Part shown: in pieces, positions 1 through 8,441 of the stretch
Position numbering within the stretch: the first letter of the stretch is position 1
Layout of the letters: each line of letters opens with the position of its first letter
Assembly: GCF_900111875.1 (NCBI RefSeq)
Contig: NZ_FOJU01000008.1
Location: forward strand, 1-64,000
Source of the DNA: Poseidonocella pacifica
GTDB lineage: Bacteria; Pseudomonadota; Alphaproteobacteria; Rhodobacterales; Rhodobacteraceae
Reading direction: 5' to 3'
Length of the DNA: 64,000 nucleotides
Made by a program: the position numbers and the translations under genes
Notes under the pieces: generated by a model
What the model was told of the DNA's origin: nothing
The model's input: only the letters and a program-made list of their open reading frames with translations
Database searches by the model: none

Positions 1-18
1 ATCCGCAGGGCCAATTGG

Positions 19-95
<77 letters not shown>

Positions 96-102
96 TCGTT
101 TC

Positions 103-137
103 CGACAAAGCCCTCGCCATCCGCGGGGGCTTTGTCG
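103..137 (+). terminator. Hairpin after tRNA-fMet
   Basis: An 11-bp perfect stem (103-113 with 127-137, CGACAAAGCCC/GGGCTTTGTCG) with a 13-nt loop lies 7 nt past the tRNA CCA. It has no clear T tract, so termination is inferred from position. It also lies within the 3' part of the recombinase reading frame, so it may be fortuitous for one of the two. Confidence 0.45.
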
Positions 138-1756
138 TATCCGCTTCTCCCAAGGCCAGAATACCCGCCAGATCACCGCTGAGCTCGATCCGGTGCCCAT
201 CGGGCGCGTCCGCTGCTGGAGCCATCCGGATCTCGGAGATCAGACTGCGCATCGCCTCGGCGGCCTGGCCCCGAACTGCGGGGTCTGACAGGGCAGTGAC
301 CAGATCGCCGATCTTCTGGCGGTAGAGATCGCCGAGGCTCGGGAGCATCCGCAGGACGGCCGGCTCTGGCGCCTCCGCGACCTGGGTTGCGAGGCTCCGC
401 TTGCGATCCTCGAGCACCGCCATCTTCTCCTTAATCGAGGGGTGATACATGCCGTCCTCGATGGCCGAAAGGAGACCGGCGATCTTCTTCTCAACCTGGG
501 CGAGCTCCTGCTCCGCCTTTGCGCGCGCGGCCTGCGTGTCGGCTTGCGCCGCGTTCCAGGCCGTGCGGTATTCCTCGATGAAGGCGTCGAGGAAGGCAGG
601 GTGGAGCAGGCGTTCCCGAAGACCGGCCAGGACCCGCTCTTCGACGGCGTCGCGGGGGATGGTGGCTCGGTTGGTGCAGATGGCGGTTCCCTTGTTGCGT
701 ACCGCAGAGCACCCATACCGGGTCTTGTTGATAAGTGTGTAGGTGGCCCCCGCAGCATCCGCATTTGATCAGTCCTGAGAGCAGGTAGGTCGGGCGGCGT
801 GCCCGCTCGGGGCGAAGTCCACCGTCCTGAACCCCTGCGGGGTTCATTTCCTCGCGGATCGCTCCCTGCCTGTCCTTCACCAGTTGCCAAAGATCGTCGT
901 CGATGATCCGGAGGTGCTCGACCTGCCTGATCACCCACTTCTCTGGTGGGTTCAGTCTCGCCTGCCGCTTGCCGGTCGCGGGATCCTTGACGAACCGCTG
1001 CCGGTTCCAGACCAAGAGACCGATGTAGGCCTCGTTGTTCAGGATACCGGTTCCGCGCTTCCAGTTGCCCGAGATAGTGGATGGGCCCCAGGTCCCGGCA
1101 TTTTTGCCGTTCGCGGGGCTGCAGATGCCCTCCGTATTCAGTTCAGCGGCGAGCGCGCGCGCAGACAAACCGGCGGCATAGCCTTCAAAGATGCGCCGAA
1201 CCGTGGCGGCCTCGTTCTCGACGATCTCGCGTTCCCCAGTGGTCACCGTGCCGTCGGTGCGAAGTGCTCTCACCGCGCGATAGCCGTAGCTGATGCCGCC
1301 CGCCGACTTCCCATCACGGACGCGACCTTCCAGACCGCGATGTGTCTTCTGGGCTAGTTGCTTGAGAAAGAGGGCAGACATCGTACCGCCGAGGCCGATG
1401 TGCATCTCGTTGATCTCGCCCTCTGCCTTGGTCAAGATCGAAACTTCGAGGAAGCTCATGCGTTTGTGCAGGGCTGCAATATGTTCCGGATCGCGCGACA
1501 GCCGGTCGAGCGCCTCTGCGACAATGATGTCGAACTGGCCGTTCATCGCGGCCTGCTGCATTGTCTGGAAACCGGGCCGCAGGTGCGAGGCGCCGCTCAT
1601 TGCCTCATCGGTGAAGACCTCCACCACTCGCCAGCCGCGATCGGCGCAAAGCGACCGGCACACGCGGACCTGGTCCGTGATCGATGCGGCAGATTGCAGG
1701 TCGCTCGAGTACCGCGCGTAGATCGCGGCGCGGACAGGTGCATCTGGTGTCATGGC

Positions 1757-1951
1757 TTACTCCTTTGGATCGGAGGCTGCGATCTCGTTGCGCACGGCCT
1801 GCTGTGCGAGCAAACGGACGAGATGGCGCAGCGCGGGATGGAACGGCTTTGGCGGTTCGCAAACGACGGGACGAGACGACGTAGGGTCCAGGGGCGCCGC
1901 CGCGGATGGCGTCTCCTCTGGGTTTGCTTGTCTTGTCCGGTCCCGTGCCAC
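1757..1951 (-). CDS. Small hypothetical upstream of recombinase
   Basis: A 64-aa reading frame ends 3 nt before the recombinase start codon. The C-terminal half (HPALRHLVRLLAQQAVRNE) is an amphipathic helix of the kind seen in short proteins encoded directly upstream of alphaproteobacterial serine recombinases. The Pro-rich N-terminal half is low complexity. The start is taken as GTG at 1951 because there is no ATG and the ribosome site is weak. Translational coupling to the recombinase is inferred from spacing; the function is unknown. Confidence 0.5.
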   Translation of the reverse strand: MARDRTRQANPEETPSAAAPLDPTSSRPVVCEPPKPFHPALRHLVRLLAQQAVRNEIAASDPKE

Positions 1952-2113
1952 TGGCCGAGTTCTCCCGTTCCCCCGCCGGTAAGTGCTGCGGGAGGTGCAA
2001 AATGGTGATGATCTGTCCGGGAGCTGCCCCGGCTGCTGTTGTCATCATCATATCGCGGGCGCACGGGCATGGTCGCCTGCCGAGAGAGGGTGCCGAGGGG
2101 CGTTTGGTCGGGT

Positions 2114-2986
2114 TTATGTGGAAAACTGCGGGGCGAGACATGCGGGGCCAGCGCGGTGGCGAGATTGGACACTCCGGCAGCATGCGGGCTCGGTTTGGCA
2201 AAACATTACCTGGAGGGAGTTCTCGATATAGCGGCAGGCGCGGGCCCCTTTGACGCAGGATGGGGCGACCTTTGCCCGACGTTTGCGATTTGGTTTTGCG
2301 CCACCTGGTCCTCGGAGCCCCTGCCAATGCGCATGCCCGTGGGCGATGATGACCATCTGCTGCGCGTTCGGAAGTCCGAACCGCATGCAATAGAGAAAGC
2401 TCGGAGCGGTCGCCCAGCCCACGCCGCAGCGCCCGCAGCAGAACCGCTCGGATTGCATGTTGGTCCGTGCGAGTTCCTGTTCATGGCCACAGCTGTGGCG
2501 ATAGAGGCGATAGTTCGGGCCGCGGTCGACCGCGGGGCCGATCAGCTTCCAGCCTGCGGCGCAGGCTTCGGCCTCTTCCCTCTGCCGCTGGCAGGTCTCG
2601 CAGCGCAGTGCGTGTTCACCGCGCGCGATCTGCCGGACACGTCCGAACTGCCGGCGGATGGTGTGTCCACAGCCCGCACGGTAGAACCCGTGCCGGTGGT
2701 GGTCGGGGTCACGGCGCAGCCATTCGAGGCCCGCGGTGGCGGCGTCTTTCCGCCAGCGATCTTCGACGCAATGCGGGCAAAGCGGGACGTGGTCCATCAG
2801 CACGTTGCGCATGCTGCGATGCTCCCTGCCGCAGCGGTCGCACTCGAGCATGATCTGATACCGATCCGCACCACGGCGCGTAAGCCGAAACCCCTTGTCG
2901 CGTGCCATCTGCCGCCAATGCGCAGGGATCGGCGTCGTCACGGCAAGCGGCACGGCCGGGGGGATGTTGTGGTCAGGTTGGGTCAT
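2114..2986 (-). CDS. Multi-zinc-ribbon hypothetical protein
   Basis: A 290-aa protein with repeated Cys pairs (CDRCG, CPHC, CETC, a CGH motif twice, CCGRCG) that suggest three or more small zinc ribbons, so nucleic-acid binding is likely. The start at 2986 is chosen over an upstream in-frame ATG because GGAGG lies 7 nt before it. After the last ribbon the string PSFLYCMRFGLPNAQQMV resembles the entry to a GIY-YIG nuclease domain, but the following residues are Arg/Gly-rich and do not continue that fold. A frameshift or divergence near 2350 is possible. It lies between the recombinase and small element genes, so it is probably mobile-element cargo. Confidence 0.6.
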   Translation of the reverse strand: MTQPDHNIPPAVPLAVTTPIPAHWRQMARDKGFRLTRRGADRYQIMLECDRCGREHRSMRNVLMDHVPLCPHCVEDRWRKDAATAGLEWLRRDPDHHRHGFYRAGCGHTIRRQFGRVRQIARGEHALRCETCQRQREEAEACAAGWKLIGPAVDRGPNYRLYRHSCGHEQELARTNMQSERFCCGRCGVGWATAPSFLYCMRFGLPNAQQMVIIAHGHAHWQGLRGPGGAKPNRKRRAKVAPSCVKGARACRYIENSLQVMFCQTEPACCRSVQSRHRAGPACLAPQFST

Positions 2987-3124
2987 GAGAGAGCCTCCGG
3001 GCAGAGCGTGGCCAGCCCGCTGTCCGTGAGGGCGCGGTGGGCGGCACACGTAATGTGTGAGTAGACACGGGGGACCCGCCCGGCGCGGATCGCGCGCCGG
3101 CTGGTCAACTGAAAGGTGGGGAGA

Positions 3125-3667
3125 TCAGATCACGCAGGTCGCGATCAGCATATCCGGTTCGGCAACGGAACGCGGCTCGGCCGAGGCCGCGACCGGGTCA
3201 TTGAATTCGCCAAGATCGGCAATGGCGTCGAGGTGGGAGTGGCAGGTCTCCAGCATCTGTTGAACGCGCGCCCCCACGGCGCCGGAAGCGCAGCAGGCGA
3301 AGAGCGGAGCGAAGCTGTCGAGCAAGCGATGGAGCGCGGCGAACTCAACCTCGTTGTCGCTCACGATCAGTGCCCGCGTGAGCTGGGCCGAACACTTCAG
3401 AGGCCGGTCCTCGAGACGCTCGAGCGGTGACGCGGTGATTGCGTCCGTCGCGTGCAACACGTCTTTCCGCGCCATCTCGGCGTCGGCGGTCCAAGCCTGG
3501 AACGCGAGGTCGAAGCAGTCAGCCGCCTCCAGATCCCGTTCGAACTCGATGTATTTCGAGAGCGCGATGTTCAATTGCGTGAACCGGCGCGAGATAGTGC
3601 TGTGCGAAAACAGGTCGCGCGATGCTTCCGTCACGCCAAGCGGCGTGGTAGCGATGATGGTAGCCAT
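3125..3667 (-). CDS. Hypothetical helical protein
   Basis: A 180-aa, mostly alpha-helical, acidic protein starting MATIIATTPLGVTEASRD. There is a good ribosome site (AGGAGA, 6 nt from ATG 3667). No signal peptide, membrane segment or known catalytic motif is visible. It is co-directional with the zinc-ribbon gene. Codon structure and length argue for a real gene; I do not recognise the family. Confidence 0.6.
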   Translation of the reverse strand: MATIIATTPLGVTEASRDLFSHSTISRRFTQLNIALSKYIEFERDLEAADCFDLAFQAWTADAEMARKDVLHATDAITASPLERLEDRPLKCSAQLTRALIVSDNEVEFAALHRLLDSFAPLFACCASGAVGARVQQMLETCHSHLDAIADLGEFNDPVAASAEPRSVAEPDMLIATCVI

Positions 3668-3743
3668 GAGGGTCTCCTAGCCGAGATCAGTATGGTTAGG
3701 GCATGAGCGAGGGGGTACGAGCCCTTGCTCATGTCCGAATTAT

Positions 3744-3971
3744 ATGGCACCAAAAAACCGAAAATCAAGAAAAAAGATTCGGGATATGGAAAAAAAGCGA
3801 GGACGACCGAGCGTTGATTCTGAGGCAGTGAACCTTCGGCTGCCTCGAGAAATGATAGAAGCGATCGATGACCGGCGGCGCCGAGAGGTAGATGTACCAA
3901 CTCGCCCCGAGATGATTAGGAGGGCACTCGTACAGTGGCTCTCCATGACCGATGATGCTGCGAAGCAGTAG
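3744..3971 (+). CDS. Ribbon-helix-helix DNA-binding protein
   Basis: A 75-aa basic protein. VNLRLPREMIEAIDDRRR gives the beta strand and first helix of a CopG/Arc-type ribbon-helix-helix fold, and RPEMIRRALVQWL the second helix. Such proteins dimerise and repress promoters, often in plasmids and islands. ATG at 3786 (MEKKRGRPS) is an alternative start that removes a Lys/Arg-rich extension. It is divergent from the 3125-3667 gene, so it may control that promoter; this is inferred from layout only. Confidence 0.7.
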   Translation: MAPKNRKSRKKIRDMEKKRGRPSVDSEAVNLRLPREMIEAIDDRRRREVDVPTRPEMIRRALVQWLSMTDDAAKQ

Positions 3972-4331
3972 TCGGTCAGGATAGGGACAGCGAGCAGGTC
4001 TTCCGGATTTCCGAGCCGAGATCAGGGTTCACGGCACTAGGTCTCCTGAGCGAAAACCGAAAAGCGATATGAGATTCTAGCCCGGATAACCCGGGTCCAG
4101 CAGGCTGCTGGCCGCAGGGAGTTTGTCGAGGCGCAGGCCGAGAACAAACTGACGAGGAGGGGATCGAAGGGGGTATCCCCCTCGCGAACGGGTATGTTGA
4201 AGATGCGGGGGCACCCCGGGGCTGCAATATACCTAATGAGTAAGTTCGTTGAAAATCCGTATAAATTTTGTGTCGGGATTTTCGCCGGGATCCCGGAGAC
4301 TCGAGAGGTCAAGAGATCACCGAGGTCCAGA
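3972..4331. other. Gene-free stretch
   Basis: No convincing coding region. The open frames on both strands lack codon character and known motifs. The right half is more AT-rich and probably carries the promoter and ribosome site (GAGG) of the frame starting at 4332. Confidence 0.4.
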
Positions 4332-4550
4332 ATGCCCGCAAATACAGAGATTGTCAAGCCCGTTCCGTCTTCCGGAGAGCAGGTCACCGCGGCTTACCCC
4401 ATCGTGCTGCGCTTCAAGGGAATGGCGCCTGACCTGATGCACAGGTTCGTCTTGCATGACGGCCGGAGCGGCGGCGATCTCTCGCATGTCGATCTCGCGG
4501 CTGCCGTCGGTATCGAACTCCTCCTCGCACGCCTCCAACATTCGGCATGA
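4332..4550 (+). pseudogene. Truncated unknown gene, N-terminal part
   Basis: The frame opens MPANTEIVKPVPSSGEQ and continues with AYPIVLRFKGM and a GGDLSHVD motif, preceded by a GAGG ribosome site. These 60 or so residues look like the start of a real protein. The frame then dissolves into about seven unrelated residues and stops where the IS5-type remnant begins. It resembles N-termini of some plasmid or phage mobilisation proteins, but I cannot name the family. Interpreted as a gene cut by the insertion. Confidence 0.4.
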
Positions 4551-4582
4551 AGTCGCCACAGAAATTGAGTCAGACCCAATAT

Positions 4583-4760
4583 TGGACGCCGATTGACACA
4601 GCGCTTTAACGGAGAGGCAGAACTGGATGGCAGCATCCGAGAAGACGGGAGGGCGGCCACGGCGGCCTTCGTGCGGCGCCAGCCAAGCCATGTCTCTGTC
4701 GATCCAGATCAACATCGAATCGCGCTTGCGCGGCGCAGCAGTGTAGCTGGACCCGTTCGT
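4583..4760 (-). pseudogene. IS5-family transposase remnant
   Basis: About 60 residues match the N-terminus of IS5-type transposases (RKRDSMLIWIDRDMAWLAP, then GRRGRPPVFSDAAIQFCLSVK). The frame breaks immediately after, where active elements continue with LFxLPLRQ. The rest of the transposase and both inverted repeats are missing. It separates two truncated genes, so it marks an old insertion followed by deletion. Confidence 0.75.
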
Positions 4761-4829
4761 AGTGCGGTCGCGGGTGGGAGGAGGCTTGCTCCATGCAAGC
4801 CCGCTAACCGCACGGATCCCCATTGTGAA

Positions 4830-5320
4830 TCAGCCGCAGTCAGAGGTCTGCAACAACGCCCAGCCACACCAGAAGCTGTGTCGCTGGCGACTGCGGTGTC
4901 GTCCTTTATCGGGGGCAGCGTGGCGGTTGCCGATTTCCCGCTTGCGGCGGGCTTGGGCAGTCTTTGGTATGGCGCGCCCCCGGAGCGCCTGCCATCGTGG
5001 TTCGTGGTTCGTGGTTCGTGGTTCGTGGTTCGTGGTTCGTGGTTCGTGGTTCGTGGTTCGTGGTTCGTGGTTCGTGGTTCGTGGTGCTGACGGGGGTGGG
5101 GCTGGCGATGGTGCCGTCGGTCATCACCACCTTTGCGGGCGGTGTCGCGGGCCCGGTGCAGGCGCTTCTGGGCATCCATCGGCGGCGGCTGTTGCGACTG
5201 CTTGACCGCATCGGCGTGGCCGAGGGGCAGGCCGCTGGCCTTGCCCCCGAACATATCCTTGCCCGCGTGGGGGATCTGACCGACGCAGGCATCAGCCTTG
5301 TGCGGTTCTTTCGGTCCTGA
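4830..5320 (+). pseudogene. DUF6635-like membrane protein, broken
   Basis: The C-terminal half of a DUF6635-type membrane protein is recognisable: one frame reads ATPEAVSLATAVSSFIGG and DFPLAAGLGSLWYG, and after the repeat another frame reads GVGLAMVPSVITTFAGG and GIHRRRLLRLLDRIG to a stop at 5320. The 5' part is lost in the IS remnant. A heptanucleotide repeat (4997-5085) interrupts the second membrane segment and leaves the two halves in different frames. No start codon or ribosome site belongs to it now. Confidence 0.6.
4997..5085 (+). repeat. 7-bp tandem repeat, GTGGTTC x 12.7
   Basis: GTGGTTC is repeated without mismatch for 89 bp. Because the unit is 7 bp, each copy gained or lost moves the downstream frame by one. 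Adding one copy or removing two would join the upstream (WYGAPP) and downstream (GVGLAM) halves of the interrupted gene. The perfect identity of the copies suggests recent or continuing slippage. Confidence 0.97.
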
Positions 5321-5344
5321 TCGCCCGCGCCGTGCCTTAGGTCG

Positions 5345-6133
5345 TCAGACGCTGCGGATCATCCCGCCGTCGCAGCGCACCATCGACCCGGTGACATAGC
5401 CCGCCGGATCGCTGCACAGGAACGCGCCGACCGCGCCGAATTCCTCGATCTTACCATAGCGTTTGGCCGGGATCGACCTGCGCGACGCCGCGCGCACGTC
5501 ATCCAGCGGCTTGCCCTGCTTTTCGGCAGCCGCGCTATCCAGCTGATCGACGCGATTGGTTTGAACGCGCCCCGGAAGCAACATGTTGCAGGTCACACCG
5601 TCGCCTGCGACCTCGCTCGCCAGTGTCTTGTTCCAGCCCGCCAGCGCACCGCGCAGCGTGTTGGACAGCGCGAGGTTTGGGATGGGTTGTTCGATACCGG
5701 ATGAGGCCACGGTCAGCACCCGCCCCCAGCCTTGCGCGCACATGTCCGGGATCAGCCGCCCCGTCAGATCAATCACAGACGCAACCATCGCCTGCGCCTG
5801 CGCCATCAGCACCGCGACATCAATGTCGCGCGCCGCGCCCGGCTTTGGCCCACCCGTGTTGTTGACCAGAATATCGACGCCGCCCATCTGCGCGCGGGCG
5901 TGATCCGCCAGTTTGGCGGCGAAATCGGGGCCGGCCAGATCGACCGTCACCCAATCGGCCTGCCCTGCGCCGCGCGCGTTGATCTGCGCGGCGGTGTCTT
6001 TCAGCGCGGCCTCATCCCGACCGGTCAGCATGACGCGCGCGCCCTCGGCGGCAAGCGCCTCGGCAATGCCGCGCCCAAGGCCGCGCGATGAGGCCAGCAC
6101 CAGCGCGCGGCGGTCTTTCAATCCCAGATCCAT
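5345..6133 (-). CDS. SDR-family oxidoreductase, FabG-like
   Basis: A 262-aa Rossmann short-chain dehydrogenase/reductase. The cofactor motif is ASSRGLGRG near residues 14-22, and NNTGG is at about 91-95. The usual Tyr-x3-Lys is not at its normal place: the segment after SSGIEQPIP reads LALSNTLRGALAGWNK. This fits a FabG-like subfamily with an altered active site, so the substrate and even catalysis are uncertain. It ends in a normal C-terminal GSMVRCDGG motif. The 3' neighbour of the VOC gene (15 bp apart, same strand), the pair being divergent from a LysR gene that probably controls it. Confidence 0.85.
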   Translation of the reverse strand: MDLGLKDRRALVLASSRGLGRGIAEALAAEGARVMLTGRDEAALKDTAAQINARGAGQADWVTVDLAGPDFAAKLADHARAQMGGVDILVNNTGGPKPGAARDIDVAVLMAQAQAMVASVIDLTGRLIPDMCAQGWGRVLTVASSGIEQPIPNLALSNTLRGALAGWNKTLASEVAGDGVTCNMLLPGRVQTNRVDQLDSAAAEKQGKPLDDVRAASRRSIPAKRYGKIEEFGAVGAFLCSDPAGYVTGSMVRCDGGMIRSV

Positions 6134-6148
6134 CTGACGTCTCCGGTA

Positions 6149-6562
6149 TCAGCTTGCAAAGATGCCGCTGGTGTCGGCAAAGCCCTTGATTTCGATAGGG
6201 TTGCCCGAGGGATCAAAGAAGAACATGGTGCGCTGTTCGCCTGGCTCGCCTTCGAAGCGGATGACGGGGGGGATGTCAAACGCGGTGCCGTTTTCCTGTA
6301 GCCGTGCGGCCAGCGCCTTCCAATCGTCCAGCCCAAGCACCGCGCCCATATGCGGCATCATCACCATCTGATCGCCAACCTTGCCGGTGCGGGTGGTTTC
6401 AAATGGCTTGCCCAGATGCATCGACAATTGGTGGCCGAAAAAGTCGAAATCGACCCAGGTGTCGGTCGACCGCCCCTCGGCACAGCCCAGCACATCACCA
6501 TAGAACTGGCGGGTTTCGTCAAGGTCGGTGACATGCAGGGCGAGGTGAAAAACAGATTTCAT
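6149..6562 (-). CDS. VOC (glyoxalase/dioxygenase) family protein
   Basis: A 137-aa vicinal-oxygen-chelate protein with two beta-alpha-beta-beta-beta halves. FHLALHVTDLDETRQFYGDVLG is the first repeat start, and FFFDPSGNPIEIKGF carries the metal-ligand Glu of the last strand; His residues at the N-terminus and in the middle could complete the site. Members act as lyases, isomerases or dioxygenases on small metabolites. It is the first gene of a two-gene unit with the SDR, divergent from the LysR gene at 6653. Confidence 0.85.
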   Translation of the reverse strand: MKSVFHLALHVTDLDETRQFYGDVLGCAEGRSTDTWVDFDFFGHQLSMHLGKPFETTRTGKVGDQMVMMPHMGAVLGLDDWKALAARLQENGTAFDIPPVIRFEGEPGEQRTMFFFDPSGNPIEIKGFADTSGIFAS

Positions 6563-6594
6563 CGGGATCTCCGGTATAAGGTTGCCTTGGGGTA

Positions 6595-6604
6595 GCCAAT
6601 TGGC
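6595..6604. promoter_or_regulatory. Palindrome in divergent promoter
   Basis: A perfect 10-bp palindrome, GCCAATTGGC, lies in the 90-bp gap between the VOC gene and the divergent LysR gene. LysR proteins bind dyads in such gaps and control both directions. Assignment is from position only. Confidence 0.35.
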
Positions 6605-6652
6605 AGAAAAAGGAAAGCCAAAATCATTTTCCGCTGAGAGAAAGAAAATCTA

Positions 6653-7513
6653 TTGGATACGCGATTTCTGGAAAGCCTGCTGGCGGTGGTCGATCATGGG
6701 TCCATCGTGGCGGCGGCGCAGGCGCAGGCGTTGACCCCGGCGGCGGTCAGCCAGCGGATACAGGTGTTGGAACGCCAACTGGGGCAGGTGCTGTTGGATC
6801 GGCGGGCGAACGCGTCTGCGCCCTCGGCTGCGGCGCGCGATCTGCTGCCCGCGATGCGGCGCATCGTCAGCTTGGCGCATGATCTGCAGCGCAGTGCAGA
6901 TGCGGATGTGGCGCAGGGGGTGTTTCGGCTGGGGGCGATTTCAACCTTGTTGACGGCGGCTGTGCCGGGGGTGTTGATGGATCTGCGCCGCCGTGCGCCC
7001 CAATTGGAATTGCAGATCACGCCGGGCTCGTCGTCGGCGCTGTACGATGCGGTGCTGACCGAAGACCTGCACGCGGCGCTGATCGTGGCGCCACCGTTTC
7101 CGACGCCATTCGGGTTGCAACAGCACGCCCTGCGTACCGAACCGTTGCGGTTGCTTGTGCCCGCCGACCACCCCGCGCGGACCGCTGAGGCCGCATTCGC
7201 CGACCTGCCGCTGATCGCTTATGACCCCACAAGCTGGGGCGGGCAGATCGCGGCGCGCTATCTGGCGGATCGTGGGATAGTGCCGCATGTGCTGTGCGCG
7301 CTGGACGGGCTTGAGGTGATCTCGGACCTTGTGGCCAGCGGGATTGGCGCGTCGCTGGTGCCCGATTGGGCCGGCCTGAAAGGCGCGCAGGCCTTGCCGG
7401 GTGGCGCGGCGTATCAACGTCGATTGGTGCTGCTGACGCGCACGACGCCCGACCGATCCGCCGCGCGCCGCTTGATCGTGGATAGCTTGATCAGTACCCA
7501 GCTTGCCGATTGA
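6653..7513 (+). CDS. LysR-family regulator
   Basis: A 286-aa LysR-type transcription factor. The N-terminal winged helix (FLESLLAVVDHGSIVAAAQ, then TPAAVSQRIQVLERQLG) is followed by an effector-binding domain. The start is TTG at 6653, chosen because the HTH begins at once and GAGAG lies upstream; there is no ATG in place. It diverges from the VOC/SDR pair and is probably their regulator. Its 3' end overlaps the convergent dehydrogenase gene by 23 bp. Confidence 0.9.
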   Translation: MDTRFLESLLAVVDHGSIVAAAQAQALTPAAVSQRIQVLERQLGQVLLDRRANASAPSAAARDLLPAMRRIVSLAHDLQRSADADVAQGVFRLGAISTLLTAAVPGVLMDLRRRAPQLELQITPGSSSALYDAVLTEDLHAALIVAPPFPTPFGLQQHALRTEPLRLLVPADHPARTAEAAFADLPLIAYDPTSWGGQIAARYLADRGIVPHVLCALDGLEVISDLVASGIGASLVPDWAGLKGAQALPGGAAYQRRLVLLTRTTPDRSAARRLIVDSLISTQLAD

Positions 7514-8441
7514 CAAGATGCTGAAACGGCTCGCCCGCCTCGCCTCGGCAGATGTTTTTCGCGATCACGGCGGCGCTGGTATCGGTGCGCACCAATGATG
7601 CCACATGCGGGCTGACCGTCACCTTGGGGTGGTCGCGAAACGCGTGATCCTCGGGCAGGGGTTCAACACGGAACGTATCCAGTGTGGCATGCCCCAGCGC
7701 GCCGCTGTCCAGTGCCGCAATCAGCGCGGCATCGTCGATCAATGACCCTCGGCCCGGATTGATCACCACCGCGCCGGGCGCCAACAACGCCAGCGTCGTT
7801 GCGTTGAGCACATTTTCGGTTTGCGGCGTTGTCGGCAACAGGCACACCACGATATCAGCCCCCGACAGCGCATCATCCAGACCGGCATCGCCGGTATGCG
7901 TCGTGACGCCGGGCACGGTGCGGGGGCGGCGGCTCCACCCGTGGGTGTTGAAATTCAGCGCACCAAGGGCGCTTGCGCAGGCCCCGCCCAACTCGCCCAC
8001 CCCCAGAACGGTCACCTTGCGGTCCCGCGCCAGCGGCGGCGCAATCTGGTCCCAGCCCTGCGATGTCATGATGTATCGATCCATCTCGATATGATGGCGC
8101 AGCACATGGGCGGTGACGTATTCAATCATCCCTTCGCGCTGACCGGGATCGACCATGCGCGCCAACGGCAGGGTCAGCGTGGGGTTGTCCAGCACCTTAT
8201 CGACCCCGGCCCAAAGCGACAGCGCGGCGCGCGCGCGTGTGAACGGGGTGAAATCGGCGATCATGCCGTTCGGGGCGAAAACTATGTAATCCACGTTTTC
8301 GGGGGCCAGATCGGGGGCGATATGGGAGGTCACCCCGGCAGCGGTCAGGGCCTTGGCAATTGCGGGCTGAAACTGTGCCACCGCATCGTCGGGGGCAGAG
8401 ATCAGGATTTGAAGGGGGGTGTCGGATTTGGCGGGGGTCAC
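7491..8441 (-). CDS. D-2-hydroxyacid dehydrogenase, GhrA-like
   Basis: A 316-aa NAD(P)-dependent 2-hydroxyacid dehydrogenase. The dinucleotide motif is VLGVGELGGACA (about 145-156); INPGRGSLID and HATLDTFRVEPLPEDH carry the substrate Arg region and the catalytic Glu, and SPHVASL the His. This matches the glyoxylate/hydroxypyruvate reductase branch, which reduces 2-keto acids in the cytosol. It is divergent from the amino-acid type ABC operon, so it may process a keto acid derived from the imported compound; that link is inferred. Confidence 0.88.
   Translation of the reverse strand: MTPAKSDTPLQILISAPDDAVAQFQPAIAKALTAAGVTSHIAPDLAPENVDYIVFAPNGMIADFTPFTRARAALSLWAGVDKVLDNPTLTLPLARMVDPGQREGMIEYVTAHVLRHHIEMDRYIMTSQGWDQIAPPLARDRKVTVLGVGELGGACASALGALNFNTHGWSRRPRTVPGVTTHTGDAGLDDALSGADIVVCLLPTTPQTENVLNATTLALLAPGAVVINPGRGSLIDDAALIAALDSGALGHATLDTFRVEPLPEDHAFRDHPKVTVSPHVASLVRTDTSAAVIAKNICRGEAGEPFQHLVNRQAGY

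Noticed and set aside
4593-4844. Upstream part of the plus frame entering the DUF6635-like pseudogene as its true N-terminus
   Set aside because: This segment is antisense to the IS5 transposase remnant and has no resemblance to DUF6635 N-termini.
4997-5085. CRISPR array
   Set aside because: The repeat is a continuous 7-bp tandem tract with no spacers and no cas genes nearby.
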